Source: Symsagittifera roscoffensis (lineage: Eukaryota > Xenacoelomorpha > Acoela > Convolutidae). From it: a DNA stretch of 64,000 nucleotides. Positions 23,190 through 34,731 of the stretch are shown here, piece after piece. The stretch is taken from the NCBI RefSeq assembly GCF_963678635.1, contig NC_087064.1, forward strand, positions 22,184,509 to 22,248,508, given 5' to 3'. Each line of letters opens with the position of its first letter. Position 1 is the first letter of the stretch. The notes beneath the pieces are model-generated. The model had not been told where the DNA came from and searched no databases. It was given only the letters and a program-made list of their open reading frames with translations. The position numbers and the translations under genes are program-made.

Positions 23190-23470
23190 AATTAAGATCT
23201 TTAAACGATCTTAATCTTACTCTTATATCTCCTAGTCTCATTAAATCTAATGTATACTGGTTTATGCGAGTTAGTTTCCAGAAGGAGAACAACTTTATTC
23301 TAAGTTTAATTCAAATTGCTCTGGTGCTGAAACTACAAGTAGTTTCATCACTTACAAATAATTGTAATTGTTATAGATGGAATATAATTGGTTAGTTTAG
23401 GAATATTTTATAGGAATAGAGAATTATACTTCTAACCATTTATAAATTCTAGTTTAGAACTGGTTCCACA
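23190..23470 (-). repeat. 5' LTR (part) of the gypsy element
   Basis: On the minus strand this begins TGTGGAACCAGTTC at 23470. It is collinear with the plus-strand LTRs at 41.5 and 46.16 kb through several shared words: GAACCAGTTC, TAGTTTCAGC, AACCAGTATA and TAAGAGTAAGATTA. The inner end of the LTR is not defined. The sequence between about 22450 and 23190 would hold the rest of the LTR, the primer-binding site and leader. Confidence 0.6.
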
Positions 23471-23479
23471 ATACTCAAA

Positions 23480-26400
23480 TATTCGTCGTGCTGTAGGTCA
23501 CAAACTATGTTCCTTTACCTTTGGTTTACTCAACAAAATCAACATATGTTTTTTTTTTCGAGTTCTTCTAGACCTCCGATTTGCAAAATAATGACTAAAT
23601 TCGTTATTAATCGTTTCATACAATAGATATTAGGTGTTCAAAAAATTTGTATTTAAATGTGCTGACAAAAGTTATATTGGTCTCCGAAACAAATGAGAAT
23701 TGAAAAACCTTACTTGTTTTGCTTTAAAACTAGATGTAGCTGAACATTTAGCTTTTGAAAAAAAAATACTACTAAGATAAATTTAGCTACAAGCTGTAGT
23801 TATTTTTTTTTTTGAAAATTTTTATAACCGTTTTAGACTTTCAATTAATTATTTAAGTACAACCAGATTGCCATAAAACAACCGCAGTCATATTTCAGAT
23901 TAATTTAGTCAAAATTAAAAATGGTGAAAAAATTTAAAAGTGGTGGTATCATCTAAACGAACATATATGTATGAATCCGTAAATTGTTTACTTGCACAAA
24001 GTTTTGGGAAAAATCTGATCAAAAATTTAATTAATGGTACACATCGAGTAGGTCTGCAAATTGTAATTTGGGCACAATAGCAAAAACTGAAGAAATAAAA
24101 CGAGTTGAAATTTTAAAGTGGGGCCAATTTCCAAAATAGTGGCGACGGATTTCAAAATAACTTCCCGGGTTGACGTCCATAGAAGAAAAATGCTTATCAT
24201 ACAGTTTCATTAATGAAGTCTATGGAAAAAAGCTTAAAATAGAAAATTCATAAAAAAATTTATAAGTGTTTTAAAAAATTTTAATGAACATTTTTGGTCT
24301 AATTGCCTCTTTTGAAGCTTTCTGGCCATTAAAAAAATGATTTAAAATTATTGATAAAAAATGCTAATCATGCAGTTTTCATGTATGAAAAATATAAGAT
24401 AGTCATTTTATCATAGCATAGAAAAAATCAAGTTTTCAAAAATCTTCAAAAAACAGGTCTGGGTAACTTTAAATAGATTTAAATAATTATATCTATGATA
24501 GAGGGCATTTTGACAATTAAAAACTTAATTTAAATTTCGGTTAGAAAAAAGCTTATCATAAGTTTTCATATATGAAAATTGTATGATATGTCTTTTTTTC
24601 ATAAACAAAAACAAAAATTTGAGGTGAAAAATTTTTAATCCCTTTTGTGGTTGCAAACTTGCTTTTGAGCTAAAATGTAAATTTTACGAAAAAAAGTTTT
24701 TGCATGCAAAGTTTGACTTTTTGTGTTTTGTAACGTAGTCCAGGATGAATTTTTTACCCAAAAAATCTAAAAATCACAAGAAAGTGTTTTTTTTTGTAAA
24801 CACGGCTATTATCTTTTGTTTCATTTGCAAAGAAAAAAAAAATTTGAAAAAAAAGGGCCTTTTTTTCTCAACCATCAAAATTTTCAAGCTAAAAACTATC
24901 TAGCCATATTCAAAAAGTTAATTTTTTGGTTTATAATTCCAAGTGAAAATGTGAAATTTAAATTTCATGGCTGAAGTCACCAAATGCAGTTTATTTGCGT
25001 GGTAACTGTCAGTTACATGCTGGGATTTTTTATGACACAAATCCTTTTTAGTGTTTCGGTTGAAACACAAAGTTTCGAAACAATTTTTTTTTATTTTCAT
25101 TTATGGAATAAATACTTATCATACAACTTCATAGTATGGAAAAAATGCTTTTCACACAATTTCATATTATGGAAAAAATTCTTATTTTGCTATTTTCGTA
25201 CACTTACTTTTTCCTTATGAAAGAGTATGATAAGCATTTTTTCCATATATGAGAGTTGTATGATAAACATTTTTTGTCAAACCGGGTTATAATGAGAAAA
25301 TAATATTGTTTGTTTGCTGGCATAATTCAAAAATAGAAAAACCATAAAAATAGATTAAGAAAAAACTATTAAAAACATATAGCTTATGCATGTAAGTCAC
25401 GATAGCAATAAGATTAACATAACCGCTAAAAAAGCACATAAATTGGAGTCAAGTTTATAACTAAGGACGGAATTTATGTGAAATTATAAAAAATTATATT
25501 TTTGGTTGCCCTTGGGCGGAATTCCCGGGTTACATATCCATGTTAAAGTTTTAGTTTTTCTGCCAGTAACTTGAAGGATCCCGCGCAATCCTGAAATTCC
25601 TGACCGGGGCCATCCAGGAACCCTGGCAAGAATTCTAAGAAAAAATGCTTTCAAAAACCTGTCCCGAACACCTGCTAAGAAGTCACATTTTTTACAAAAA
25701 TGTACGTTATTGTTTTAGCTGCCGAAAAGTCATTTTTAGGCTCAAACAAACATTTTTAGAAAAATAATTGCACGCAAAATGCAATTATTTTAGGGTATAA
25801 AGTAGTCTAGACTTAATTTTTCACACTGTAGTGCGTGGAGCCATAATAAGTTTATGGTTGTTTTTAAAGAGTAAAAACACTAAAGTTTTCAAGCCATAAA
25901 ATTTACAGAATCCCAAGATATTTCTAACACCGTTTCTTGATGTAGAAGCTATCTAGCTACATAGCAACAATTTGCGTTTTGTTATCTTAAGTCTATGAAA
26001 ATGCTGAATTTACTTTCAACGGTGGGCCTACAAAAGCAGTTGTTTCTCTGCAATTTTCTTGCCAGTTAACCTGTGAGTTTTCTTATATGATAACATTCTT
26101 TAGTTAATTATGTTTTCGGCAGGCACGTAAACAAGTGCAAATAAAAAATTTCAAACAAAAAAACCATAGAAGTTTAGACTGCTCCAAGACGTCCAGGGTA
26201 ATCCCTGCATGACTTTGACATGGTTTCCCTCTGGCCATGCCTGGATCCAGGAGTGGCGCCGAGGATAGAATTCTATGGAGAGGTAACCCGGGTTGCTATT
26301 ATCACTACAAAACATTGAATGTTCCGATTGGCTTTTGACATCAATTTTTAATCCACAGTTTTTTTTCTAAATTTAAGCTCAGTCATCTGAAGAAAAAACT

Positions 26401-26580
26401 ACGCTGAGCATATAATTATTATGTCAGTGTTTTCATAAATCAATTGTTTTCATAGATCATATTATATTTTAATATAACCAGATTAGCATAAGATAAAAAT
26501 AACAGTTTGCTTATCATTTAATTTGACACTAAATATAAAAATGGCGATGACTTGTGTGTGGCGATGAGATTTGAATTAGA
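23480..26580. other. Non-coding, AT-rich, with a dispersed TTATCATACA-type motif
   Basis: No gene seen. A motif of the type tgcttatcatacaacttcat, often followed by tatggaaaaaatgctt, recurs in both orientations near 24190, 24360, 24550, 25115, 25145 and 25230-25270. It appears again at 49330-49400 and 49840. This looks like a family of short non-autonomous elements or ends of elements. Confidence 0.5.
25524..26292. mobile_element. Possible MITE/foldback with cccgggttac ends
   Basis: The words cccgggttacatatccat at 25524 and atggagaggtaacccggg near 26275 are inverted counterparts that enclose 769 bp. The ends are unusually GC-rich for this region and contain palindromic words such as tggcaagaattct. 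No coding sequence is present inside. Target-site duplications are not clear. Confidence 0.4.
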
Positions 26581-26587
26581 AAAAATT

Positions 26588-26611
26588 ATATATATATATA
26601 TATATATATTA
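26588..26611. repeat. (TA)n microsatellite
   Basis: About 11 to 12 TA dinucleotides in a row. Confidence 0.9.
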
Positions 26612-26901
26612 GTTTTACAACACAAGATTGCAAAGAATTTATTTTTATTTTTATGAGACATTTGAATAAGGTCCGAAAAAAATTCTGTAAATTTCTTATC
26701 ACATGATTATAAGTACATGATTTATTGTACTTTGAAGTCATGTGCCTCATTATATTTATAAACTTATGCAATTTTGTGCGCTGCATTCTTCTTCTTGGAG
26801 TCAAAAATTAAAACTCTAAGATTAAAAAATTAAATGTGAAAATCTTTGTGGTGTTGCTTAAGACCATTTGTTCGCTAAAATCTGGAACCTCAACTTCTAA
26901 A

Positions 26902-27981
26902 ATGCCTATTAATATTCACCCTCCGCTTATGCCTGTATCCTTGGAAAACGATTGGACAGCACAACTCAAAGAACCCCCTGCTGCTGAAAAGGAAGTTAGA
27001 AAACATGAGGCATCATTGGGACCTGACGGTCATTTGTTCACATCAATCGGTGCTGCTCGACTTGTAGCTTCTGGTGTTGTTAAAGAGGATGAGTTACGGA
27101 ATATTCTAGAACCGAGTGGGATGAGTGCGTCCTGTTTTCAAAATGAAATTGCTGCCGTTACGAATTTGTTCTTCAGTGAAGATAGGGAAAAATTTTACAA
27201 ATTCAAGGAGATCAGCCAAAAACCTGCCGATATTTTGTCATTTTGCTCATTTTTGCTCATTTTGGCCAACATTTTCAACGGCTTGGAGAAACACCTGGAA
27301 ATATGTTTTCAATTTAAAAAGCTGAATAAAGAAACAGTTGAAGAGTTAAAAATGAAAATCAAAGAATTTATGGCCGAAAGAAACATAAATTTTGATGTGA
27401 GATTTATGGCCGAAAGAAACATAAATTTTGATGTGAGCACGACTACAGAAAAATTATTATCAAACTCAGCTATAACAGCAAACGACCAAGAACAAACCAG
27501 AATAAAACAAATTCTGGGCAAACTGATTGATGCTTGTAGAGAAGATGGCTGCGCCCTGAAGATGCACAATAAATCCGTAAAACTTGATAAGACTCATGCA
27601 GCCGCGCCTCTTATTGACAAGATGGGCGAGCTAATTGAAAGCTTTGAAAAACTTCGAAAGCCAGAAACACTCAATTTGATACCAAACAAGGAACAGCTAT
27701 TGCGGGAAATCGCTACTCGTGAAGCTTGTCCAGAGGGTACATTGAGCCCTGAAAGTCGTCGAAAAATTCGAGGAGAGATTGAGTACTTTTTCAACGAAGT
27801 TATTGACTTACTGGCATGCAAAGGCCTTGAAAGTTGTACTTCCGTCTACTCGGCAAGTGTGACAATGCTGAAGCCCTTTGTGTCAATATCAAAAGGGAAG
27901 CGCTACGAGATCGACTGGACCTTGTTCACGAAGAGCGGAGTGTTTTTCATTGAAGTTAGTCATGCAAACCAACAATACAGT
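26902..27981 (+). CDS. Exon A: N-terminal NERD-like nuclease part of a putative helicase gene
   Basis: The first Met in the frame is the ATG at 26902. The upstream in-frame stop is at about 26809. The exon encodes 360 residues with good codon texture. It is polar and helical, with a Lys/Glu-rich middle. A 36-bp tandem duplication (27366-27401, 27402-27437) repeats FMAERNINFDV at residues 155-179. At residues 334-353 the pattern RYEIDWTLFTKSGVFFIEVS resembles the NERD/PD-(D/E)xK motif (Asp338, then Glu351), but the usual Lys two residues after Glu is Ser353. NERD domains are often fused to UvrD-type helicases, which fits the downstream exons. A donor (agt|gtaagtg) ends the exon in phase 0, matching exon B. 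If it is unspliced, the frame stops at 28116 (404 residues), with AATAAA at 28132, and would be a stand-alone gene. Confidence 0.65.
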
Positions 27982-30547
27982 GTAAGTGAAGCACATGTTT
28001 CAAAATATTTTGATATTGTATATGAAATAATAGGTGATATTATGCTGACAATTCCTATAACTCAGTACTGGTCAACCGATTTCAGGACTTCATACAAAAA
28101 AAGAATGTCAGGTTGAAACCAAGATATTTTATAATAAACCCAAAGTTATATTTCGGACCACCAAGTGCGTACCCGTATTGAGGTTCAGGAGAAAAAATCT
28201 ATAATCAGTATATTTCCTATTTTCGTTGATTTTATAATTGGATGAAAATAACTATAATCATTTTTACAATCAAATTGTTTTCAATTTTGGGCAAGACTGA
28301 TTGTGAAATCTCATTATACACGTTCTATGTATCCTGAAGCTCAGTACGGATAAGAGTTGTATAAGAGTGTATTTTTTTCTAACAAACCCAAAGTCGCAAA
28401 TTAAAAACGACAGACAGGGAGGGTTGAGTGCTCCAAATGTCGAGAAAAAATGATTTGAAGATTTTGCTGTTTGAAAAAATTTGAAAGGAACACTGGATAA
28501 AATGAATGCTAAATCTACCAACTGTTAGCTGAAAATAATTTCGAAGCCGTTTTTATTGAAGCCAAACTTCCCCCTGAAAACAACAAAAACATTGAAAAAA
28601 TTGCAAAGATGTTTGAGTATGAATAGCAGCAAATGAAAAGACAAAAAAAAAAGAGAAAAATTATTCCAAAAAATGGATTTTTGTTGCCAAAAAAGCTATA
28701 AAAATTGCAAAAAAGGAGAAAAATTCCTAAAACAAAATTATTTGCGCCATTAGAAACTTAAAAAAAGCTATCAAACTGCTGAAAAGAAACCGAACATTTC
28801 TGCGGGACATAAGCCAACAAAAGTTAGCAGATACGAAAGTCTAAAATATGCGAAAGTTTTGAAAACAACAAAAACGTTGAAAAAATTGCAAAGATGTTTG
28901 AGTATGAATACCAGCAAATGAAAAGACAAAAAAAGGGAAAAATTATTCCAAAAAATGGATTTTTGTTGCCAAAAAAGCTATAAAAATTGCAAAAAAGGAG
29001 AAAAATTCCTAAAACAAAATTATTTGCGCCATTAGAAACTTTAAAAAAGCCATCAAACTGCTGAAAAGAAACCGAACTTTTCTGCGGGACATAAGCCAAC
29101 AAAAATTAGCAGATACGAAAGTCTAAAATATGCGAAAATTTTTGGTTTTCCACAAAAATCAAGCATGGGTGTACAGAACACTCAAATTATAAAAAAAAAA
29201 CCCAAAACAAAATTTATGAACAGCATCAGAAAAATCAAAATATAATCGGAAAAACTGAAATAGTTTTTTAATTCGAGTAAAAACGTCCAAATTTTTGGAA
29301 AATTTGATGCTGCAGTAAATAAACCGACAAAAAGCAGACAAACAGACGTCCGGCAAAAATTTTCTGAGGCGCGGACCACTTTTTGTTTATTAATAAAAAC
29401 AGGTCCTGACCGGATTCATACAATTGAACTTTGTCTTTATAAGCAGGTGCGTTACCTTTTCGCCACATGCGCAAATTGACTACAGACTTTTGAACCAAAG
29501 GTAAAATTATTCAAGTGATTCTGTTAAGCTAGTTGTTAACACAAAAAAAATCTATATCCCGGTTTGATAACGCTTGCTAATTGCAAGCCTAATTAAGGAA
29601 AATTTCTAAAAACTCCGAAATTTTGAAAACTAGAAAGCTTTGTAAGGTTATTTTGTTGCACAAAATTCTGACAAATCTGTCTATCTAACCAATTCCCAAT
29701 TCTGAAGTTTGAACTGAGAACGAAATTTGATGTTATGGTAAAAACTGGATATTCTATCTAAATACTATTTTCAATTTCTACGGGCAACAAATTTCATTAC
29801 ACTTGGTGGACCATGCTAAGATATGTTTAAAGTTCATTAACGTTCGCATGCTTTTTTTGAGAGGGTTTTTCTTCAATCTTAAGGTTTAGTTTGACCAAAC
29901 TGATTTTCCGAATTTTTCCAAAACACCGTAACGACTATTGTGTAAAAATTTTTTGCGCTGTAAGCATATTTTTACCTTTTTAAATGGCTCACGAGATTTT
30001 GGAATTAATGTGAAGTATGACCATAAATCTCGCTTTTTTGCGCGCATCTCCTGAAATTTAGCATATTTTGGCTTCAATGGCGCTTCACAAAAAATTTCAG
30101 GAATAGTCAGTCCCAAATAGCTGTCTCACAATATTACTGAGGATAGACCCTATAGAAAGTTTTAGCAATTATAATTACCACTCTATGCATGGAAACTCTT
30201 TCATACATAAGCTTTTCAGGTAAAGTTTAGTGATGATGCTTAAGCACAAAACAGCTAATAAGAAACCCAAAAAAGCAAATTTTTGTCGGCTTAGAAGATT
30301 TTTTCAATTTGAAAATTCATACTTTCTTCTGATTTTGTAAAAAAAAAATTGGAGTAAAATTTTACCCCAATTTTGTTAAAAAGCAGAGCAAATTATTAGT
30401 TTCAAATTAAAAAAAAATTTAAACCGAAAAAGTTTTGCTTTTTTGATTCCCTGAAACTTGCCAAAACACTAAATTTCTTCAAGCTTCTTTGAATGGGAAC
30501 CATATCAATTGATAAAAATGGAACTAAACTCTCTGCTCATTTCACAG
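27982..30547 (+). other. Putative intron A-B
   Basis: Donor gtaagtg at 27982 and acceptor tttcacag ending at 30547. The intron contains the 285-bp tandem duplication at 28.6-29.1 kb and otherwise AT-rich DNA with no supported gene. The sequence 27982-28116 remains open in frame, so retention or an alternative 3' end cannot be excluded. Confidence 0.5.
28576..29147 (+). repeat. 285-bp tandem duplication
   Basis: The segment starting gaaaacaacaaaaac at 28576 restarts at 28861 and is nearly identical for its full length, differing mainly in short A runs and a few bases. The junction is direct, so the duplication is recent. A lysine-rich peptide is readable in pieces, but stops interrupt both copies. 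Confidence 0.9.
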
Positions 30548-31085
30548 GTGAAAGAAAGAACTGAGCTGCGGAAACTGAAGCAGGTGTTCAACACAATTGT
30601 ACCATTCGCTCTGCAGCTCATTCATTGTCTGATGACTCAACATTTTATGAATATCGAAGAATCTAGCAGGCCAAGGTTTATTAAAGATTTTCGAGACAAT
30701 TATTTGAAAGTTTTAGTATTTGTCAAAGATATCAGTCAGAAACAGTGGCGTGAGTTTATTTGGGATGAATCACCAGGCACGTACATTGGACATGAAGCTA
30801 TTGAGAAAATGCCATTCGACACACAGGGAAAGTATGTTATACCCTTCGTACACATAGTTGCCCTTGATAACCCTGGAACTGATTTCCTTGCGGCCAAAGT
30901 GAACCGGATTGAAGTAACCCGCAGTGGAAACCATTTTTACGGCCAAATGCATGAGCCACCTATGACGTTAAAAAAATTTTTGGTCACTCAATCGCAGACC
31001 ACGGCCGATGCAAATAACCAAGAGAGGATGCTAATCAAATCGATGGAAGTCATATTCTCTCTAGCTGCACGTGAATACTATGAAA
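30548..31085 (+). CDS. Exon B: middle part of the putative nuclease-helicase gene
   Basis: An acceptor (tttcacag|gtg) at 30547 opens a 538-bp exon that begins in phase 0 (VKERTELRKLKQVFNT) and ends at a good donor (gaaa|gtaagg) in phase 1. The 179 residues contain aromatic and charged patterns (EFIWDESPGTYIGHEAIEKM, KVNRIEVTRSGNHFYGQMHE) but no domain I can name. The frame stays open past the donor to a TAG at 31127, and a Met exists at 30518 just before the acceptor, so a single-exon 30518-31129 gene is an alternative. Phase agreement with exons A and C on both sides is the main reason to treat it as an internal exon. It lies between the nuclease-like and helicase parts. Confidence 0.6.
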
Positions 31086-32029
31086 GTAAGGATAATTGCA
31101 TATACTATAACAAGGATAACCTGTTATAGAATGTTATGAACAAATTTGAAAAACAACTTTTTCTTTCTCTCAAAATAGTGCCGTGAGAAAACTATAAGAA
31201 CCCGTAGAAGTGATATATTCTTCAATTGAGGGTGAAGCAACATTACCCAGCCCAGAAAAATAACCAAAAAAATAGCTTGTAGTTCTTAAACAGGGGGACA
31301 ACAGCGGTTCGCCGTGATGAGCTGTACAGCTCTTGTGTTGGTCCTTTCCCCCGTGGATAAATGGTCGTAATCTTAATTCCAATAATTATTTTTGGAATCT
31401 AGGATTTTCTCGAGGGGGGGGGGCGTTTGAACTTGAACACAATATTTGAGATTTAATCCTGAAAAAAAACCACACGATTTAAATAAGAGCCTTAGCTTCA
31501 TTCACTGACAATTAATCAGCATCACTAAATTTGAACCCAAGGGTGAAGCACTGAAGCGGCACTTTGCAAATACAACGAAAAGAAAGATCTCAACCGCTCA
31601 CATTCACCTTGTACCACTCAGACTTATGTCCAGAGTTTGCCCTGGTACAAACAGCATTGGATGTGCTTTGACTAAGAGGATATAACCAAGTGCGAAACTT
31701 CTCAATTCTCTCAAATATTTTGTCGACAAGTTTTTTAGTTCGACCAATTGATTTTCCGAGCTCGCCAAATCAAATGACGATAACATTCTATTTTGACCGA
31801 ATTTTCTGCAATTTTTGTCAAAAAAGTGACAACAAACACGCTATGGAAGGTTTTGACCAAAAAAAGTATGTTTTTTATACGCTTTATTGTATGAAGGCGC
31901 CTCAAGAAAGATTTAAGGGTGGCTCAACCGAAATCTAATGTTCTCTAAAAACCTTGCAAAAGGTTGACTCTTTGGGCTGACAGGGGCTCGAATCAGTCCA
32001 TTTCTAAAGAAGTTAAATCAAAAAAGATA

Positions 32030-32260
32030 AAACAAGACTGCTCATATCAGGGAAATGACTCAATTTTCAAGACAATGTGCTTGCTGACTAACGCTTAAGA
32101 TGCTGAAGTAACCTAATATCAAATTTCAATTATGTTTTTTTAAATGATAAATTTTAAATTCCTTCGTAAATCGTCCCCCACACCCAATGTAAAGTAAAAA
32201 GTGGCATACTCTTCATCGCATCTGTCAAATGAATTAGCATGGGTGCTTTATCTATTTTTG
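32030..32260 (+). repeat. Partial copy of dispersed repeat family R1
   Basis: It shares aacaagactgctcatatcag and a following gtcccccacacccaatgtaa-type word, in the same order and orientation, with the fuller copy at 35.7-36.2 kb. Confidence 0.5.
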
Positions 32261-32387
32261 AAATAAATATTCAGTCGGATTTTTCACACATATTAAAGGC
32301 GCTAATGAAAAAACTGGAAACCTAGTGAGCTTTGATTATGTTTTTCTCAATTCTGATACTGTAAAAGTTTTATTTCTGATTCTAATA

Positions 32388-33096
32388 CAGTGCTGATTTA
32401 AATTATCCGGACAAAACGAACAAAACTTGAATTTTCAAACGCGTTTTTCTCAAATTGGGTTAAAATTAGACAAAAAGTGAAGAGAACAAAAGTTGCTTAG
32501 AATTTCACCAGAATTAATTCTCCGAATATCTCAACAAAAAATTTTACCCCAAAAATGGGTCATTTTGGCTTTTTTCAATTAATCAAGAATTACGCGGAAA
32601 CTACTTTGTTAATTGATAAGAAAATTATACCACAGGAAGCCTCGTACGCAGCTCAACAAAGTTTAAGAAGGGTTAAATCTGCAAAAATTTGCGCATGATT
32701 TATTTTTAAACAGATTCTGGTTTTTATTTAGTAAAAATCACATTTATTGACTATCAAGTGAAATTTTTTTCTCTTATACTGGTTTTTGGAGATTTAACCC
32801 TCCTTAAACTTTGTTGAGCTGCGTAAGGGGCTTCCTGTGATATAAATTTCTTATCAGTTAACAAAATAGTTTCAGCGTATTTTTTGATTAATTGAAAAAA
32901 GCCAAAATGACCCATTTTTTGGGGTAAAGTTTTTGTTGAGAAGTTCGGTGAAAAAATAGCATCATATTAATTCTGGCAAAATTCTAAGCAACTTTTGTTC
33001 TCTTCACTTTTTGTCTAATCTTAACCCAATTTGAGAAAAATGCTTTTGAAAATTCAAGTTTAGTTCGTTTCGACCCGATAATTTAAATCAGCACTG
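32388..33096. mobile_element. 709-bp palindromic MITE, TA flanked (Tc1/mariner-like)
   Basis: The left end cagtgctgatttaaattatc (32388) and the right end gataatttaaatcagcactg (ending 33096) are inverted repeats. Each is bordered by TA (32386-32387 and 33097-33098), the usual target duplication of Tc1/mariner-type elements. The similarity runs inward for about 290-305 bp on each side, to 32680 and from 32790, leaving a spacer of about 110 bp. There is no coding capacity. Arms carry scattered differences, so it is not brand new. Mobilisation would need a transposase supplied from elsewhere. Confidence 0.85.
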
Positions 33097-33639
33097 TACA
33101 ACAAGATTAGCTGATTAAATTTTAAATAAGACAAAAAGTGAAACTAGTAAAAAAAATTAAAACAAAACATCAATTTACTTTTCTAATTTACATCTAGTTT
33201 TTAATGGAAGGCAATTAAATTAAATGCAAAGCTGCAGCAGTGAGATGCAAAGTTTGCTTAAATAATTTTAAATGTTCAGCATGATGTCAGCTTCTCAAGT
33301 TTTGTTTATTTTGGTCTCAAAACATTTTTTTCTCGACGTTAGGACATTTTTTCGGATTCCAATAACGTCTAGAAAAGCTTTAAAACAATTTTAAAGTTAA
33401 AGCTTTGAAGATTGATGTAAAACACATCCTTCCCATATCCTTCCCTTCACTATCTGTACCTGTGGAAGGAGTAAAACAAACAAATTTTGATCATTTTAAA
33501 TATATAAAGCTCAGCACCATACAATTTGACAGCCTATCCGCATCCAGTCTCAAGCGTTAATAACCAATTCTTTTATGATTTAGGTATCAGTCTCACTAAA
33601 ACAGAGAAAAACTTGATATTATATTAATCAATTATTACT

Positions 33640-34380
33640 CACTTTATAATAATTCAAATACCTTTTAATCGACTATAGTCGATAATTAACCCATTTATTT
33701 TCGATACAATTATAACCGATTATAAAACACTATAATTGATGGCTTATATCTCAATTTCGAATTTATTTTTTTTCTCACAACAAAAATCCATTATAATTGA
33801 ATAAAATCTCTTTAGTTTGCCAAATTTGTCTTTCGCCTTGCTTCTGAAATGCTTATATTTATTTTTGATGTTTTATGCGGATATTGGTTTAAATGAAAAA
33901 AGGCAAAATCAAATCATATTTAAAACATTTTTATAATTTTCATTTCTTCATGATCAGAGTAATTCCATGAGGCATATTTTAAATTTTTCAAACCTTCGAA
34001 AAATCAACCCATTGCTTTAGTTTCATGATTTTTTTTGGAAACTCATTATTAGAAACTGAAGGATCTCTTTAAAATTTCTGTTTGGTGGTGAAACTTTGTA
34101 ATCAGATGATCTCTTTTTCGAGATTTTGATATCGATCGAAAATTAATAACCCACAGGGTATAAACAAAAAATACTTTCGGTGTGACAAGATTTTGACTAT
34201 AAGGAGATTATTATCGACTATAACTGATTTAAAGAGTTTTTGTATATCTTCATAATATTCTTCTTAATCTTCTGGAATACGTAATGATTATAATCGAGTA
34301 GAAATCCTCTAACATCCTCTATCAATTGTAATTGTCCAAAAAATCTGAATAAAAAACCGTTATAATCGATTTTTTAGGTA
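33640..34380. repeat. Cluster of TATAATCGATTATAA-like words
   Basis: Words such as tataaccgattataa, actatagtcgataatt, ttatcgactataac and gttataatcgattt recur many times in both orientations. Similar clusters flank the C/G tract at 46.8-47.8 kb. No gene seen. Confidence 0.5.
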
Positions 34381-34396
34381 CGCGTAAGAAAAAGAT

Positions 34397-34731
34397 AATG
34401 TGGCGATTTTCCCTCTCCTCTTATTAGAAAAAAGAAAGGCTTCAAAACCTAGTGATTTAAAAAAAACTGAGATTTAAACGGTACTTATACTTGAGTGCAG
34501 GTACCGTTTGAATTCCCAGTTTTTTTAAATCACTAGGTTTTAAAACGTTTCTTTTTTCTCACACATACACATACACATTTACACAAAGACTCATAAACAT
34601 TTTTGCTACCTTAATTTTGGCCGTCTGATGCTGTAAAGGAAAAAACTGTTCTACTTTTTGAAGGTAAAATTTTTCCACATATTAGAGTGACCTAATATAT
34701 CTAATGGGAAGAGAGGGAAAATCGCCACATT
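34397..34731. repeat. Nested hairpins (foldback element)
   Basis: An inner hairpin pairs 34427-34484 with 34501-34557 across a 16-bp loop. Its stem contains cctagtgatttaaaaaaaac and a gtacc apex. An outer pair, 34397-34424 and 34706-34731 (aatgtggcgattttccctct and its complement), encloses it. No coding sequence. Confidence 0.85.

Larger units (their letters stand above)
13950..23470 (-). mobile_element. Ty3/gypsy LTR retrotransposon, minus strand, defective
   Basis: On the minus strand the order is 5' LTR, gag with an N-terminal extension, a CCHC-like knuckle, an Asn/Ser/Arg-rich linker, protease, RT, RNase H and integrase, which is the gypsy order (integrase last). The 5' LTR is recognised by similarity to the LTR pair at 41.5 and 46.2 kb. 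I could not find a matching 3' LTR near 13-14 kb, so that end is truncated or diverged. All proteins are interrupted, and the RT has lost its catalytic core, so the copy cannot move by itself. Confidence 0.85.

Noticed and set aside
26836-26901. GTG as start of the first coding block
   Set aside because: GTG starts are bacterial. The sequence is eukaryotic, and the first ATG in frame is at 26902.
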